From NCBI RefSeq assembly GCF_006175985.1, contig NZ_SRSH01000002.1:1-64000 (forward strand): a DNA stretch of 64,000 nt, written 5' to 3'. Below the pieces are notes generated by a model. It saw only the letters and a program-made list of their open reading frames with translations. It had not been told where the DNA came from and searched no databases. Below are positions 9,070-18,225 of this stretch, piece by piece (within the stretch, counting starts at the first letter, position 1; every line of letters starts with the position of its first letter). The position numbers and the translations under genes were made by a program. This stretch comes from Methylotetracoccus oryzae (GTDB lineage Bacteria > Pseudomonadota > Gammaproteobacteria > Methylococcales > Methylococcaceae).

Positions 9070-11034
9070 TCAGGGGGCTCGAAGTCCGGCGTAGATGGCA
9101 TCCGCCCGATCCACCAGCGAACGGACGCGAAACTCGGCTTCGGCGGCGAGGGCCAGCCACGGGTGGCTGCGCGCCGGTTCGCGCCGCCAATCGAAGGGCC
9201 CCATCCGTCGCAGATGACGAACCATGTGGGCGTTCAGCGTTCGAAACCGTCGCTCGACCCGGTCCGGATGTTCGGTGAAGCGCAGCGCGATGCGGCGCCA
9301 TTCGGCCAGGCACTCGAACAGGTGCTGCCAGGACAGACCGCCGCCGACATACTGCGACAGAATCACCGGCTCGACCCATACCGTGGCGCCCCGTTGCGCC
9401 ATCCGGAACAGGAAGTCGTGATCGGCGGCAATCCGGAAGGCGAGGTCATAACGGTGTTGCCGTATCAATTCGGTGCGGGTCAGCAGGGATTGGTGGCCGG
9501 GAATTCCTCCCAGCCAGGCCCCGTCGGTGTCGCCGTCGAGCAACTGGCGGTAGGTGTGCTCGAACGCCCGGCAGCGGTGTATCTCTTCCGTTCCGTCCGG
9601 CGCGATGTAGCTGTGGTGAGCCGCGATGAAGTCGGCATCCGTCGGCGCATGGGCGAGGAGTCGCCCCAGCGCATCGCCGTCGGCGAGCGAGTCGCCGGCA
9701 TTGATGTACAGCACCCAGCGCCCGCGTGCAAGGTCGGCTGCCTTGTTCATGGCATCGTAAGGCCCGCGATCCGGCTCGGACAGCCAATAGTCCACGCGGT
9801 GGTCATAACGCTCGATTACCCGCAAGGTCGCGGCGTCGGATGCGCCGTCGATGACGATCACCTCCCTGGCGGGATAGCGCTGGCCCAGGACGCTGTCCAG
9901 TGTCGATGCCAGCTCATCCGGCGCGTTGCGGACGACTGTGGCGATCGTGACGAGCGGCGCGGGTTCCGCTGCCGTCGTGCCCGCGATCCGGCGTCCGCCT
10001 TCGCGGCGCCCGGAGGTACCTGTCAGCAGCGGCAGGACAGGGCGTTCGTCGGCGTCCGCCGGCAACTCGGTCGCGGTCTCGCGATGAGCATAATGGAGCG
10101 CCCGCCGGCTGGGTTTGGGATCGGTCAGGAAATCGACCAACCGTGCCTGATCCAGCTGCCAGCGCGCATAGCCTTCCTCGACCATCGTGCGGGCTCGCCG
10201 CCCGATCGACTCCGCCCGCGACCAGTCCGGGTGGCTTGTCTCGCCCAGCCGGTACAGAAAGCCATTGACGCCGTCCACGATGTATTCGTTGTGCGTGGGG
10301 CGGTCGTGGGCACAGACGGCCATGCCCATCGCCATGGCCTCCAGAAACGCGAGGCCGATACCCTCGTCGAGCCGCGGTGCGAAGTACACGTTCGATGAGG
10401 CCAGCCGGCGCAGAAGGTCGCTGCGCTCCGGCAGCCATTGCGTCACTTCGAGCGTGAAAGCCTCACGGTCCGATGCAGACGGCGGCTGCGGGGGGGGCAC
10501 GCCGGGATCCACGGCCTGATGCAGGTGCACCGAGGTGAAGCGTCCAGGCGGCATCAAGCCACGGACGTCATCCCATGACGGGCGTTGTTGGCGCTGCCAG
10601 AAGAACGCTCGGAGGGTCGTGAAGTCGGTCACCGGAGCGTGGGCGGCCGGATCCGGAAAGTACTGAAAGTATGCCGACTGCATGGCGCCGAGCGACTGTA
10701 CCCGCTGGTGCAGCGCACTGGAAAAGTTCAGGACCTTGATGTCCTTTAGCGCGCTCCAGAAGCTGCGCCGCAGAGCCTTGGCCGCGTCGTACATCGGTAC
10801 GTAAACCACATTGCGGTGGCCCTCCCGGGCCAGCAGCTGCGCATAGCGGACGGATTGCCACACGACGACGAGATCGGCATCGGCGATCAGCGGTGATGGA
10901 TCCGTCGCCTTCTCCCCGCGCCAGGTGTCGTCCCACAGGCAATGGACCGTGCCGATCCGTTGCAGTACCTCGAGAAAAAAGTTCGAGGAACGCGTGACCT
11001 GGTGATGGGAATGTCCGACGAAGCCGATCTTCAT
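9070..11034 (-). CDS. Two-domain glycosyltransferase (GT4-like plus GT2)
   Basis: A 654-residue protein that joins two transferases. Residues 1-320 resemble a GT-B/GT4 enzyme: the start GFVGHSHHQVTRSSNFFLEVLQ, and around 223-232 the EGIGLAFLE element with its paired Glu, followed by NEYIVDGVNGFLY. A Pro/Arg-rich linker spans about 320-360. Residues 360-600 are a GT-A/GT2 domain with VIDGASD (394-400) and SEPDRGPYDAMNKAADLARG, then YINAGDSL at the metal site. The fusion could add two successive sugars. A run of eight G lies in the Pro-rich part of the GT4 half. Gaps of only 7 and 14 bases to its neighbours show a tight operon. Confidence 0.82.
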   Translation of the reverse strand: MKIGFVGHSHHQVTRSSNFFLEVLQRIGTVHCLWDDTWRGEKATDPSPLIADADLVVVWQSVRYAQLLAREGHRNVVYVPMYDAAKALRRSFWSALKDIKVLNFSSALHQRVQSLGAMQSAYFQYFPDPAAHAPVTDFTTLRAFFWQRQQRPSWDDVRGLMPPGRFTSVHLHQAVDPGVPPPQPPSASDREAFTLEVTQWLPERSDLLRRLASSNVYFAPRLDEGIGLAFLEAMAMGMAVCAHDRPTHNEYIVDGVNGFLYRLGETSHPDWSRAESIGRRARTMVEEGYARWQLDQARLVDFLTDPKPSRRALHYAHRETATELPADADERPVLPLLTGTSGRREGGRRIAGTTAAEPAPLVTIATVVRNAPDELASTLDSVLGQRYPAREVIVIDGASDAATLRVIERYDHRVDYWLSEPDRGPYDAMNKAADLARGRWVLYINAGDSLADGDALGRLLAHAPTDADFIAAHHSYIAPDGTEEIHRCRAFEHTYRQLLDGDTDGAWLGGIPGHQSLLTRTELIRQHRYDLAFRIAADHDFLFRMAQRGATVWVEPVILSQYVGGGLSWQHLFECLAEWRRIALRFTEHPDRVERRFRTLNAHMVRHLRRMGPFDWRREPARSHPWLALAAEAEFRVRSLVDRADAIYAGLRAP

Positions 11035-11041
11035 GGCCGAC

Positions 11042-11785
11042 TCAACTGCCTAGCCTCTCGAGCGCGCGCCGGTAAATGTGGTAGTCGAGTTCGTTGCGCC
11101 GCTTGAATTCGGCGATCAGCGCGGGACCGGGCGTCGGCTCGTCGCGTTTGTTCCCGGTCGTGTTGAGGCGGGGGGGGCGCACCGGCTCCCGCTGGACACG
11201 GCGGGCGAGCTTCGCGAGCGATTCATCGATGCGTTCGGTGACACCGATGAAGTCGTAGCGCGTCAGCACGGCATCGACATCCTCAGGCGTGCAGGGAAAG
11301 CGGTTGGCGATGTAGTTGTCGCGGCTCAGTAGATGCTCCTCCAGCGTCATGTCCGCAATCACGCCGCTCTGTTTCTCGTAGCGGTAGAGCGACAACTTCG
11401 TCGCCAAAGGGTCGCGGACGAACGTGAACAGCAGGAACCGGTGGTCGCTGAGGATCTCGGGATAGCGGTCCCGCAGGTAGACGCCCTGGTAATCGAAATG
11501 CCCTGTCAGGCAGTGACGGTTGCGCAGGCGGCCGAGATCGACGCGCCGCGCCGCGCGCCAGTCTCCCTGGACATAGGCCCGGTAGTCTTCCTTCAGCAGA
11601 AACCAGCGCCCCAGCACGTTGACGACCGAGGTGCCCGAACACTTGGGTATATGGTGGAACACCCCGATGCGATCGGCAGCACTCCAGTCGCGCAGGGGGA
11701 TCGCAAGCAGGGCGCGGAAGGGCAAGCTGCGATTCTTGCGCCGCTTGAAATTGTCCCACCAGTCAGCGGTGTGTCGGATGATCAT
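11042..11785 (-). CDS. Sulfotransferase family protein
   Basis: A 247-residue PAPS-dependent sulfotransferase. The 5'-phosphosulfate loop is HIPKCSGTS (residues 45-53) and the 3'-phosphate site is FVRDPLATKLSLY (122-134) with the expected Arg-Asp-Pro and Ser. It resembles the Sulfotransfer_2 group that sulfates carbohydrates. The ATG at 11785 overlaps the stop of the ligase gene by 4 bases (ATGA), so the two are translationally coupled. In this operon the obvious target is the glycan under assembly. No APS kinase or PAPS-making gene is nearby. Confidence 0.85.
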   Translation of the reverse strand: MIIRHTADWWDNFKRRKNRSLPFRALLAIPLRDWSAADRIGVFHHIPKCSGTSVVNVLGRWFLLKEDYRAYVQGDWRAARRVDLGRLRNRHCLTGHFDYQGVYLRDRYPEILSDHRFLLFTFVRDPLATKLSLYRYEKQSGVIADMTLEEHLLSRDNYIANRFPCTPEDVDAVLTRYDFIGVTERIDESLAKLARRVQREPVRPPRLNTTGNKRDEPTPGPALIAEFKRRNELDYHIYRRALERLGS

Positions 11786-13206
11786 GTCGTCTGGCGAAAC
11801 CCCGGACGGTCGGTGTCGGCCACGGTCGCCACGGCATCGGCCGCCGGCGCACGATGCAGCGCGAAGGTGTAGACCGCGGCCCCGAACAGCAGCGCGAAGA
11901 AACGAAAGTCGGTGTGCAGGGTGCGGAACTCGTAGAGTCCCGAGAACAGGGTGACGACGATTGTCACCGCGGAAAAGGCAAAGAAGGCATTGGGCACAAC
12001 CGCATCGCGCCAGAGCGTCCACAGGGTGCGGCTGAAGAGCACGAATGCGCTCCCGAACAACGCCACTCCGACCACACCGAACCGCACCAGGATCTCCACA
12101 TAGACGTTGTGAAGATGCTGGAAATGTCGGATTACTTTCAGAAAGCGGCTCTCTGCTCCATGAAAGCCATGATCCGCCAGATAGGCTGTCGTGCGCATGC
12201 CGGGCCCCCAGCCGAGCAGCGGTCGTTCCGCGGCCATCCGAAAGCCCCACACCGCCAGGTGAATCCGCGCCGGTCCGTTCGAGTACGGCAGCTTTTCGAG
12301 ATCCAGGTCCGGGTTGACCACCTGGGGTAGCAAGCCTGCCTCGCTCGCGAAGCGGGCTTCGAGTGCATTGCCGAAAAGACCCCACAGGGCGGCGAGTGCG
12401 GCGACGCACAGGCCGAGCGGCACCAGCAGATGGCGCCGCGGCGCGGCCGGATGCCGGGCCGGGCGTCCGGCCCGGATGCGCAGGCCGGCCAGGCCCAGGC
12501 CACCGAAGCCAAGCAGCAGGCTCAGCCAGGCGCCGCGCGACTGCGCGACGAACAGGATGAACAGAAAGAACAGCATCCCGGCGATGGCCAACCAGAGCCG
12601 TAGCCGCCGATAGCCGCCGCCACGGGACGCATGCGCCAGACGGGGAAGCACTGCGGTGATGCCCAGGACGATCACGACGCACAGAAACGACAGCCCCAGA
12701 GCGCTGTAGCCGAACTCGTAGCGCGTGCCCGATAGCCACGCGGGTAGCTGGTGCCAGTCGGTGCGGCGCATGACGCTGATGGCGAGGCCCAGCGGCGCTA
12801 ACGTCAACACGGCCACGACCCGCGGCCAACTGCCCTGCAGCCACCAGCCCAGCACGAAGAACAGCCAGAGACTGCTCCAGGGCCACAAGGCTGACCATTG
12901 ATCGTGAGCGGTCTCGGGGCGTTGATGCGCCGCCCAGGCGGCCGTCGCCGCGAGGTAGACCAGGAACACCCCGGACAGGCGCACGAAGGGGTCGCGGCCC
13001 AGCCGCCGCCAGGTGGTCGGGCCCTGCATGATCGTCATCAGGGCGACGACGGCGAGGGCGATATGCGCCACCGTCGTGCCGAGCCAGGCCGATGCCGCGA
13101 AGATCAACACGGAGCCCCACGCGACCCCGTCGCGTAGGCGGGCCCAGCGTGACGGCGCCGGCCGGGTTGGCGCAGAGCGGGCGGTCGTCAGATCAGGGCC
13201 GGGCAT
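11782..13206 (-). CDS. O-antigen ligase/polymerase (Wzy_C) family membrane protein
   Basis: A 474-residue integral inner-membrane protein with about ten to twelve hydrophobic segments. The Wzy_C/WaaL core is visible: VAQSRGAWLSLLLGFGG in the middle, then the periplasmic loop with ERPLLGWGPGM and HLHNVYVEILVRFGVVG. Such proteins either ligate undecaprenyl-linked glycan to lipid A core (WaaL) or polymerise repeat units (Wzy); sequence alone does not separate these. It is the first of the overlapping glycosyltransferase genes, 95 bases after fcl. Confidence 0.85.
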   Translation of the reverse strand: MPGPDLTTARSAPTRPAPSRWARLRDGVAWGSVLIFAASAWLGTTVAHIALAVVALMTIMQGPTTWRRLGRDPFVRLSGVFLVYLAATAAWAAHQRPETAHDQWSALWPWSSLWLFFVLGWWLQGSWPRVVAVLTLAPLGLAISVMRRTDWHQLPAWLSGTRYEFGYSALGLSFLCVVIVLGITAVLPRLAHASRGGGYRRLRLWLAIAGMLFFLFILFVAQSRGAWLSLLLGFGGLGLAGLRIRAGRPARHPAAPRRHLLVPLGLCVAALAALWGLFGNALEARFASEAGLLPQVVNPDLDLEKLPYSNGPARIHLAVWGFRMAAERPLLGWGPGMRTTAYLADHGFHGAESRFLKVIRHFQHLHNVYVEILVRFGVVGVALFGSAFVLFSRTLWTLWRDAVVPNAFFAFSAVTIVVTLFSGLYEFRTLHTDFRFFALLFGAAVYTFALHRAPAADAVATVADTDRPGFRQTT

Positions 13207-13301
13207 GGCACCATCGGGAGCGTATCCGACTGGACGGCAAGGTTCGTGTGGTCGGGTTGAACCGCCGCGGTGGGTACCGCCTTCGGTATCGAAGCGGCAG
13301 A

Positions 13302-14258
13302 TCAGTCACGAGCCTGCGCGAGGAAATCCTCGTAGGCGAGCCGGATACCGGTCCGCAGTTCGGTGCGGGCCTGCCAGCCGAGGGCGGCGAGGCGGCTGAC
13401 ATCGAGCAGTTTGCGCGGCGTGCCGTCCGGCTTGCTGGCGTCGAACACGATCGTGCCCGGAAACGCGACAACGTCCATGACCGTCTCGGCCAGTTCGCGT
13501 ATCGTCACGTCGGCGCCGCAACCGACGTTCACCAAGGGGCCGTCGTAGCCCGTTTCCATCAGGTAGACGCAGGCATCGGCCAGGTCGTCCACATACAGGA
13601 ACTCGCGCCGCGGTGTGCCGCTGCCCCAGACGGTCAATTCCCGGTCCCCGCGCTGCTTCGCCTCATGCGTCTTGCGGATCAGCGCCGGCAGGACATGGCT
13701 GTTGTTGAGGTCGTAGTTGTCGTTGGGGCCATACAGGTTGGTCGGCATCACGGACACGTACTGGCGTCCGTACTGCCGCTGATACGACTCGCACAGCTTG
13801 ATGCCGGCGATCTTGGCAATCGCATACGGTTCGTTGGTGGCCTCCAGCGGGCCGGTCAGCAGATACTCCTCGCGGATCGGTTGCGGACAGTCGCGGGGAT
13901 AGATGCACGAGGAACCCAGAAACATCAGCCGCTGCAGGCCGGCCCGGTGGGCGCCGTGGATCAGGTTGGCCTCGATCACGAGGTTCTGGTAGATGAAATC
14001 CGCGCGATAGGTATTGTTCGCCTGGATGCCGCCGACCTTCGCCGCGGCCAGGAACAGGTAGGCCGGCCGTTCACGCTCCAGATAGGCGAACACCGCCGCC
14101 TGGTCGAGCAGATCCAGTTCCTGGCGCGAGGGCGTCAGCAGTGTGGTGTAGCCGGCCGTGCGCAGGCGGCGCACCAGCGCCGAGCCCACCATGCCGCGAT
14201 GACCGGCGACGAGGATCGGCGCGGCTTTGTCGACCGCAGGCAGTCCGGCGTCACTCAT
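13302..14258 (-). CDS. fcl: GDP-L-fucose synthase
   Basis: A 318-residue short-chain dehydrogenase (WcaG/Fcl) that epimerises and reduces GDP-4-keto-6-deoxymannose to GDP-L-fucose with NADPH. The Rossmann motif is [14 protein letters not shown], the catalytic Ser lies in [14 protein letters not shown], and the Tyr-Lys pair is in [10 protein letters not shown]. The ATG at 14258 overlaps the end of gmd by 8 bases. An ATG eight codons upstream (14282) is also in frame but would overlap gmd by 32 bases. It acts directly after Gmd. Confidence 0.95.
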   Translation of the reverse strand: MSDAGLPAVDKAAPILVAGHRGMVGSALVRRLRTAGYTTLLTPSRQELDLLDQAAVFAYLERERPAYLFLAAAKVGGIQANNTYRADFIYQNLVIEANLIHGAHRAGLQRLMFLGSSCIYPRDCPQPIREEYLLTGPLEATNEPYAIAKIAGIKLCESYQRQYGRQYVSVMPTNLYGPNDNYDLNNSHVLPALIRKTHEAKQRGDRELTVWGSGTPRREFLYVDDLADACVYLMETGYDGPLVNVGCGADVTIRELAETVMDVVAFPGTIVFDASKPDGTPRKLLDVSRLAALGWQARTELRTGIRLAYEDFLAQARD

Positions 14259-15363
14259 GGTAATCGTAAGCGGCAAAGCCATGCTGTTTGACGAGGGAGT
14301 CGCGCCGCGCGGACTTCAGATCCTCGCGCATCATCTCGGCGACGAGTTCGGGGAAGCTGATCTGCGGCGTCCAGCCCAGCTTCTCGCGCGCCTTCGCCGG
14401 GTCGCCCAGCAGGGTCTCGACTTCGGTTGGCCGGAAGTAGCGCGGATCGACCCGGACGACGACCTGGCCCGGCTTCAGAGGCGTGTCGCCCGAGGCCTTG
14501 GCCACGATCCCATGCGCGTTTTCTCCTTCGCCTGCCCAGTCCAGTTCGACGCCCAGTTCGGCCGCGGCGGCATCGACAAAGTTGCGTACGCTGTACTGCA
14601 CGCCCGTCGCGATGACGAAATCCTCCGGCTGCGTCTGCTGCAGCATAAGCCACTGCATCTCGACGTAGTCGCGCGCATGACCCCAGTCACGCAGCGCTTC
14701 GAGGTTGCCGAGGTACAGGCAGTCCTGCAGCCCCAGGTAGATGCGGGCGAGGGCGCGGGTGATCTTGCGGGTGACAAAGGTCTCGCCCCGCAGCGGGGAC
14801 TCGTGGTTGAACAGGATGCCGTTGCAGGCATACAGGCCGTAGGCCTCGCGGTAATTGACCGTGATCCAGTACGCGTACAGCTTGGCGACGGCATACGGAC
14901 TGCGCGGGTAGAACGGCGTCGTTTCCTTCTGGGGAATCTCCTGCACCAAACCATACAACTCCGAAGTGGAGGCCTGGTAGAAGCGGGTCTTCTTGTCCAG
15001 ACCGAGAATGCGGATTGCCTCGAGCATACGCAGGGCGCCGATCCCATCGGCGTTAGCGGTGTATTCCGGTTCCTCGAAGGACACCTGGACATGGCTTTGT
15101 GCCGCGAGGTTGTAGATCTCGTCGGGCTGTGTCTGCTGGATGATGCGGATCAGGCTCGTCGAGTCCGTCATGTCGCCGTAGTGCAGCACGAAGCGGCGAT
15201 TCTCGACATGCGGATCCTGGTAAAGATGATCGATGCGGTCGGTGTTGAACAGCGACGTGCGGCGCTTGATGCCGTGGACTTCGTAGCCCTTTTTCAGCAG
15301 AAATTCAGCGAGGTAGGCGCCATCCTGTCCGGTCACGCCGGTGATCAAAGCGACTTTGGTCAT
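14251..15363 (-). CDS. gmd: GDP-mannose 4,6-dehydratase
   Basis: A 370-residue NADP-dependent dehydratase converting GDP-D-mannose to GDP-4-keto-6-deoxy-D-mannose, the first step to GDP-L-fucose. It shows the N-terminal [20 protein letters not shown], the substrate loop with ASTSELYG, the [15 protein letters not shown] catalytic Tyr-Lys motif and [14 protein letters not shown], all at full family length. It heads the minus-strand polysaccharide operon; the 194 bases between it and phoH probably contain the operon promoter, although no clear boxes were seen. Confidence 0.96.
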   Translation of the reverse strand: MTKVALITGVTGQDGAYLAEFLLKKGYEVHGIKRRTSLFNTDRIDHLYQDPHVENRRFVLHYGDMTDSTSLIRIIQQTQPDEIYNLAAQSHVQVSFEEPEYTANADGIGALRMLEAIRILGLDKKTRFYQASTSELYGLVQEIPQKETTPFYPRSPYAVAKLYAYWITVNYREAYGLYACNGILFNHESPLRGETFVTRKITRALARIYLGLQDCLYLGNLEALRDWGHARDYVEMQWLMLQQTQPEDFVIATGVQYSVRNFVDAAAAELGVELDWAGEGENAHGIVAKASGDTPLKPGQVVVRVDPRYFRPTEVETLLGDPAKAREKLGWTPQISFPELVAEMMREDLKSARRDSLVKQHGFAAYDYHE

Positions 15364-15557
15364 TTAAGGTCCATTGGGCAAAGCGAGACGTCGGCCGCCA
15401 CTCGGGGGATGTCCTGTCCTGGGCGCGGTCTCGTGAAGGCGGGGAGAATTCGGCTGGGCACTCCGTTGCACCCGGCAAAGATAAGCCAATTGGGCCGGAC
15501 TGACAACACGGCCCGCTCCGGCCACGCCCGCGGCCGGCGCGGCAGTGACGACCGTCG

Positions 15558-16973
15558 TCACAGCGTTTCGGTTGCGAAGTCCGCCAGCCGCGACCGCTCG
15601 CCCCGCTTCAGCGTGATGTGCGCCGAATGCGGCCAGTCCTTGAAGCGATCCACGACATAGGTGAGGCCTGACGTCGTGCCCGTGAGGTAGGGTGTGTCGA
15701 TCTGGCCGATATTGCCGAGGCACACGATTTTGGTGCCGGGACCGGCCCGCGTCACGAGCGCCTTCATCTGTTTCGAGGTCAGGTTCTGCGCCTCGTCCAG
15801 TATCAGGTAGCGGCTCAGGAAGGTGCGGCCGCGCATGAAGTTCAACGAGCGCACCTTGACACGGTTCAGCAGCAACTGGTTCGTCGCGCCGCGCTCCCAG
15901 GCGCCACCGTTCTCCCGGCTGCCGAGAAGCTCCAGGTTGTCGAGGAGGGCGCCCATCCACGGCGTCATTTTTTCCTCCTCGGATCCCGGCAGGAAGCCGA
16001 TGTCCTCGCCGAGTGGGATCGTCTCGCGCGTCATGACGATCTCCTTGTAAAGCTTGTGGTCCAGCGTCAAGGTCAGGCCCGCCGCGAGGGCCAGCAGCGT
16101 CTTGCCGGTGCCGGCGGTGCCCAGCAGTGTGACGAAGTCGATCTCGGGATCAAGCAGCATGTTCAGCGCGAAATTCTGTTCGCGATTGCGCGCCTGCACG
16201 CCCCATACCGCGTGCTGCGGCGTACGGAAGTCGCGGGCCAGCTCGATGACGGCCTGGTTGTTGTCCTTTTTCCGGACCAGGGCCTCGAACTGGGACTCGT
16301 CCGGCAGATACAGGAACTGATTGGGGAACCAGTCCTTCACCAGGGGCCCTTCGACCGTATAGAAGGTCCGGCCATGCTCCTGCCATGAGGTCATCCTGCC
16401 GCCATGGGTGGCCCAGAAATCGAGCGGCAATTCGCAACTGCCGCTGTACAGCAGGTCGACGTCGTCCAGAACCTGATCGTTGTAGTAGTCCTCGGCATAA
16501 AGCCCGATGACCGACGCCTTGATCCGCAGGTTGATGTCCTTCGAAACGACGATGGTCTGACCTTCTGCGCGGGCCTTGCTCAGCGCCAGTGCGGTCGCGA
16601 GGATGGAGTTGTCCGGGATCTGTCCCGGTAGCGTATCCGGCAGCAGCGACGGCAGGCGTTCGACCTGGAAGTAGAGCCGGCCCTGGCAGCGCTCGTCGAG
16701 ACGCTCGGCGTACTGGGTGCTGGGCAGCTCGATACCCTGGTGGATCGCGTCGAGATCCGCGTGCTGAATCAGTTCGTCGAGGAAGCGACTCGCCTGACGC
16801 GCGTTGCGTGCCACCTCCGAGAGTCCCTTCTTGGAATGGTCCAGTTCCTCCAGCACGATCATCGGAATGAAGACGTCGTGTTCCTGGAAACGGAACAGGG
16901 CGGAAGGGTCGTGCATCAACACGTTGGTATCGAGGACGAAGAGCTTCTTCGTCCCTTCGGGGGCGCTGGTCAT
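15558..16973 (-). CDS. PhoH family PIN-domain ATPase
   Basis: A 471-residue PhoH2/YlaK-type protein. Residues about 10-150 form a PIN endoribonuclease domain (FVLDTNVLMHDP with its metal-binding Asp). Residues 255-471 form the PhoH ATPase/helicase domain with Walker A LLGTAGTGKT (283-292) and Walker B RYLILDEAQNL. PIN-PhoH proteins act as RNA-unwinding ribonucleases in the cytoplasm, often linked to RNA quality control. It follows bcp by 69 bases on the same strand. The physiological target is unknown. Confidence 0.92.
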   Translation of the reverse strand: MTSAPEGTKKLFVLDTNVLMHDPSALFRFQEHDVFIPMIVLEELDHSKKGLSEVARNARQASRFLDELIQHADLDAIHQGIELPSTQYAERLDERCQGRLYFQVERLPSLLPDTLPGQIPDNSILATALALSKARAEGQTIVVSKDINLRIKASVIGLYAEDYYNDQVLDDVDLLYSGSCELPLDFWATHGGRMTSWQEHGRTFYTVEGPLVKDWFPNQFLYLPDESQFEALVRKKDNNQAVIELARDFRTPQHAVWGVQARNREQNFALNMLLDPEIDFVTLLGTAGTGKTLLALAAGLTLTLDHKLYKEIVMTRETIPLGEDIGFLPGSEEEKMTPWMGALLDNLELLGSRENGGAWERGATNQLLLNRVKVRSLNFMRGRTFLSRYLILDEAQNLTSKQMKALVTRAGPGTKIVCLGNIGQIDTPYLTGTTSGLTYVVDRFKDWPHSAHITLKRGERSRLADFATETL

Positions 16974-17042
16974 GCGTGGGGTGTCACAATTGGAACGGTC
17001 CGCCCCGCAGGCGGGGCGGCCGCGGTTGGCAAGGCCGGCTGC

Positions 17043-17516
17043 TTAGTTTGCGGCGGCGCGGATGGCTTCCAGCACTGCGGCAGCGTGGCCCTTGACGCTG
17101 ACTTTGCGCCACTCGGCGACGAGCTGTCCGTCGGGGCCGATCAGGAAGGTACTGCGCTCAACGCCTCGGACCTGCTTGCCGTACATGTTCTTCATCTTCA
17201 TGACGTCGAACAGCGCGCATAGCGTTTCGTCCGGGTCGGACAACAATTCGAACGGAAACTCCTGCTTACACTTGAAGGTTTCGTGCGATTTCACGCTGTC
17301 GCGCGACACGCCGAGGATGTCGGCGTTCAGGGCCTGAAACTCGGGGTAGAGGTCGCGGAAGTCCTGACCTTCCTGGGTACAGCCGGGGGTGCTGTCCTTC
17401 GGATAAAAGTACACGACCAGGAACTTGCCGGCGAAGTCGCCGGACTGGATGGTGCGGCCGCCGGTCGCGGCGGCAGAGAAGGCGGGTACGGTGGCACCGA
17501 CGGCAATGGACGACAT
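17043..17516 (-). CDS. bcp: Thioredoxin-dependent peroxiredoxin (Bcp/PrxQ)
   Basis: A 157-residue cytosolic peroxidase that reduces H2O2 and organic hydroperoxides. The peroxidatic Cys is C46 in STPGCTQEGQDF. The resolving Cys found five residues later in E. coli Bcp is absent (Gln here); C83 (FKCKQEF) instead sits where the PrxQ beta-type resolving Cys lies. It is 28 bases downstream of gcvR on the same strand, a common gammaproteobacterial pairing. Confidence 0.93.
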   Translation of the reverse strand: MSSIAVGATVPAFSAAATGGRTIQSGDFAGKFLVVYFYPKDSTPGCTQEGQDFRDLYPEFQALNADILGVSRDSVKSHETFKCKQEFPFELLSDPDETLCALFDVMKMKNMYGKQVRGVERSTFLIGPDGQLVAEWRKVSVKGHAAAVLEAIRAAAN

Positions 17517-17544
17517 GGTTTCTCCGGGGGTCAGGGAAAGCGCC

Positions 17545-18099
17545 TCAGCGCTTCACGGGTTCGAGAATCGCATCGATGTTGATCTGGTCGCAGAATTCGA
17601 GGAATTCGTCGCGCAGCGAGACGATTTTCATGCCCGATGGAATCTTGACGATCATGTGGGCGATGAACACCTGAGCGCCGCCGTAGGGAGCGGGGTAACG
17701 GCTGGTGTTCAGGTCCAGTATCTTGATGTTGCGCGCAGTGAAGAACTCGGCCAGATCGTGAATCGTGTCCGGCTGCTCGGCAGCGAACACATCGACCGAA
17801 TAGGGGATCACGTCCTCGGGCGGCGGCTCTTCCTCGTCGCGGCAGCGCATCGTGGCCAGTTTCAGCGTGAGCCGCTGAGCACTCGCCTCCAGTAGACTTT
17901 CGAGTCGGACGATATGATTCCAGTTCCCCTCGATCAGCAGGTGCGCCGCGAATTCCCGCCCCAACTCCGTGATCCGGCTCTCCAGGATGTTGCACTTCGC
18001 ATCCTTCACGATGCGTGTCAATTCTACGATCAGGTCGGGACGGTCCTCCCCCATGACGGTGACGACGATCTGCATGGGCCTCTGGTTATCCGGTCTCAT
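17545..18099 (-). CDS. gcvR: Glycine cleavage system regulator GcvR-like (two ACT domains)
   Basis: A 184-residue cytosolic protein with two tandem ACT domains, the first starting VVTVMGEDRPDLIVELTRIV and the second VDVFAAEQPDTIHDLAEFF. GcvR binds glycine and antagonises the activator GcvA at gcvTHP. The start is uncertain: ATG 18099 gives the family-like N-terminus, but an extended -10 (TGTTAGACT, minus strand, 18111-18119) would place the transcript start about five bases before it. The internal ATG at 18075, with AGAGG just upstream, may be the true start. No gcv operon is in the window. Confidence 0.88.
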   Translation of the reverse strand: MRPDNQRPMQIVVTVMGEDRPDLIVELTRIVKDAKCNILESRITELGREFAAHLLIEGNWNHIVRLESLLEASAQRLTLKLATMRCRDEEEPPPEDVIPYSVDVFAAEQPDTIHDLAEFFTARNIKILDLNTSRYPAPYGGAQVFIAHMIVKIPSGMKIVSLRDEFLEFCDQINIDAILEPVKR

Positions 18100-18163
18100 A
18101 AAAAGCGCAGAGTCTAACATTCTTCGACCCTCGCGCGGCGGCCCCCGCCGACCGCGCGGCGCG

Positions 18164-18193
18164 TTGTCATGGACCCTCTCCGCAAGCTACTAT
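18164..18193 (+). promoter_or_regulatory. Sigma-70-like promoter for dapA
   Basis: TTGTCA (18164-18169) and TACTAT (18188-18193) are 18 bases apart, with 5/6 and 4/6 matches to consensus. The predicted transcript start is near 18200, about 25 bases before the dapA ATG. It stands back to back with gcvR. Confidence 0.5.
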
Positions 18194-18225
18194 GGGGCCC
18201 TTTTCGTCATGCAAGCTCCCACAGA

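Noticed and set aside
10490..11175. Runs of eight G in the glycosyltransferase and sulfotransferase genes as phase-variation tracts
   Set aside because: Runs of this length are expected occasionally in GC-rich genes, both reading frames are intact, and there is no sign of slippage.
11782..13120. Continuous minus-strand frame fused upstream of the sulfotransferase
   Set aside because: The extension is the out-of-frame shadow of the O-antigen ligase gene; the sulfotransferase begins cleanly at 11785 with an ATGA overlap.
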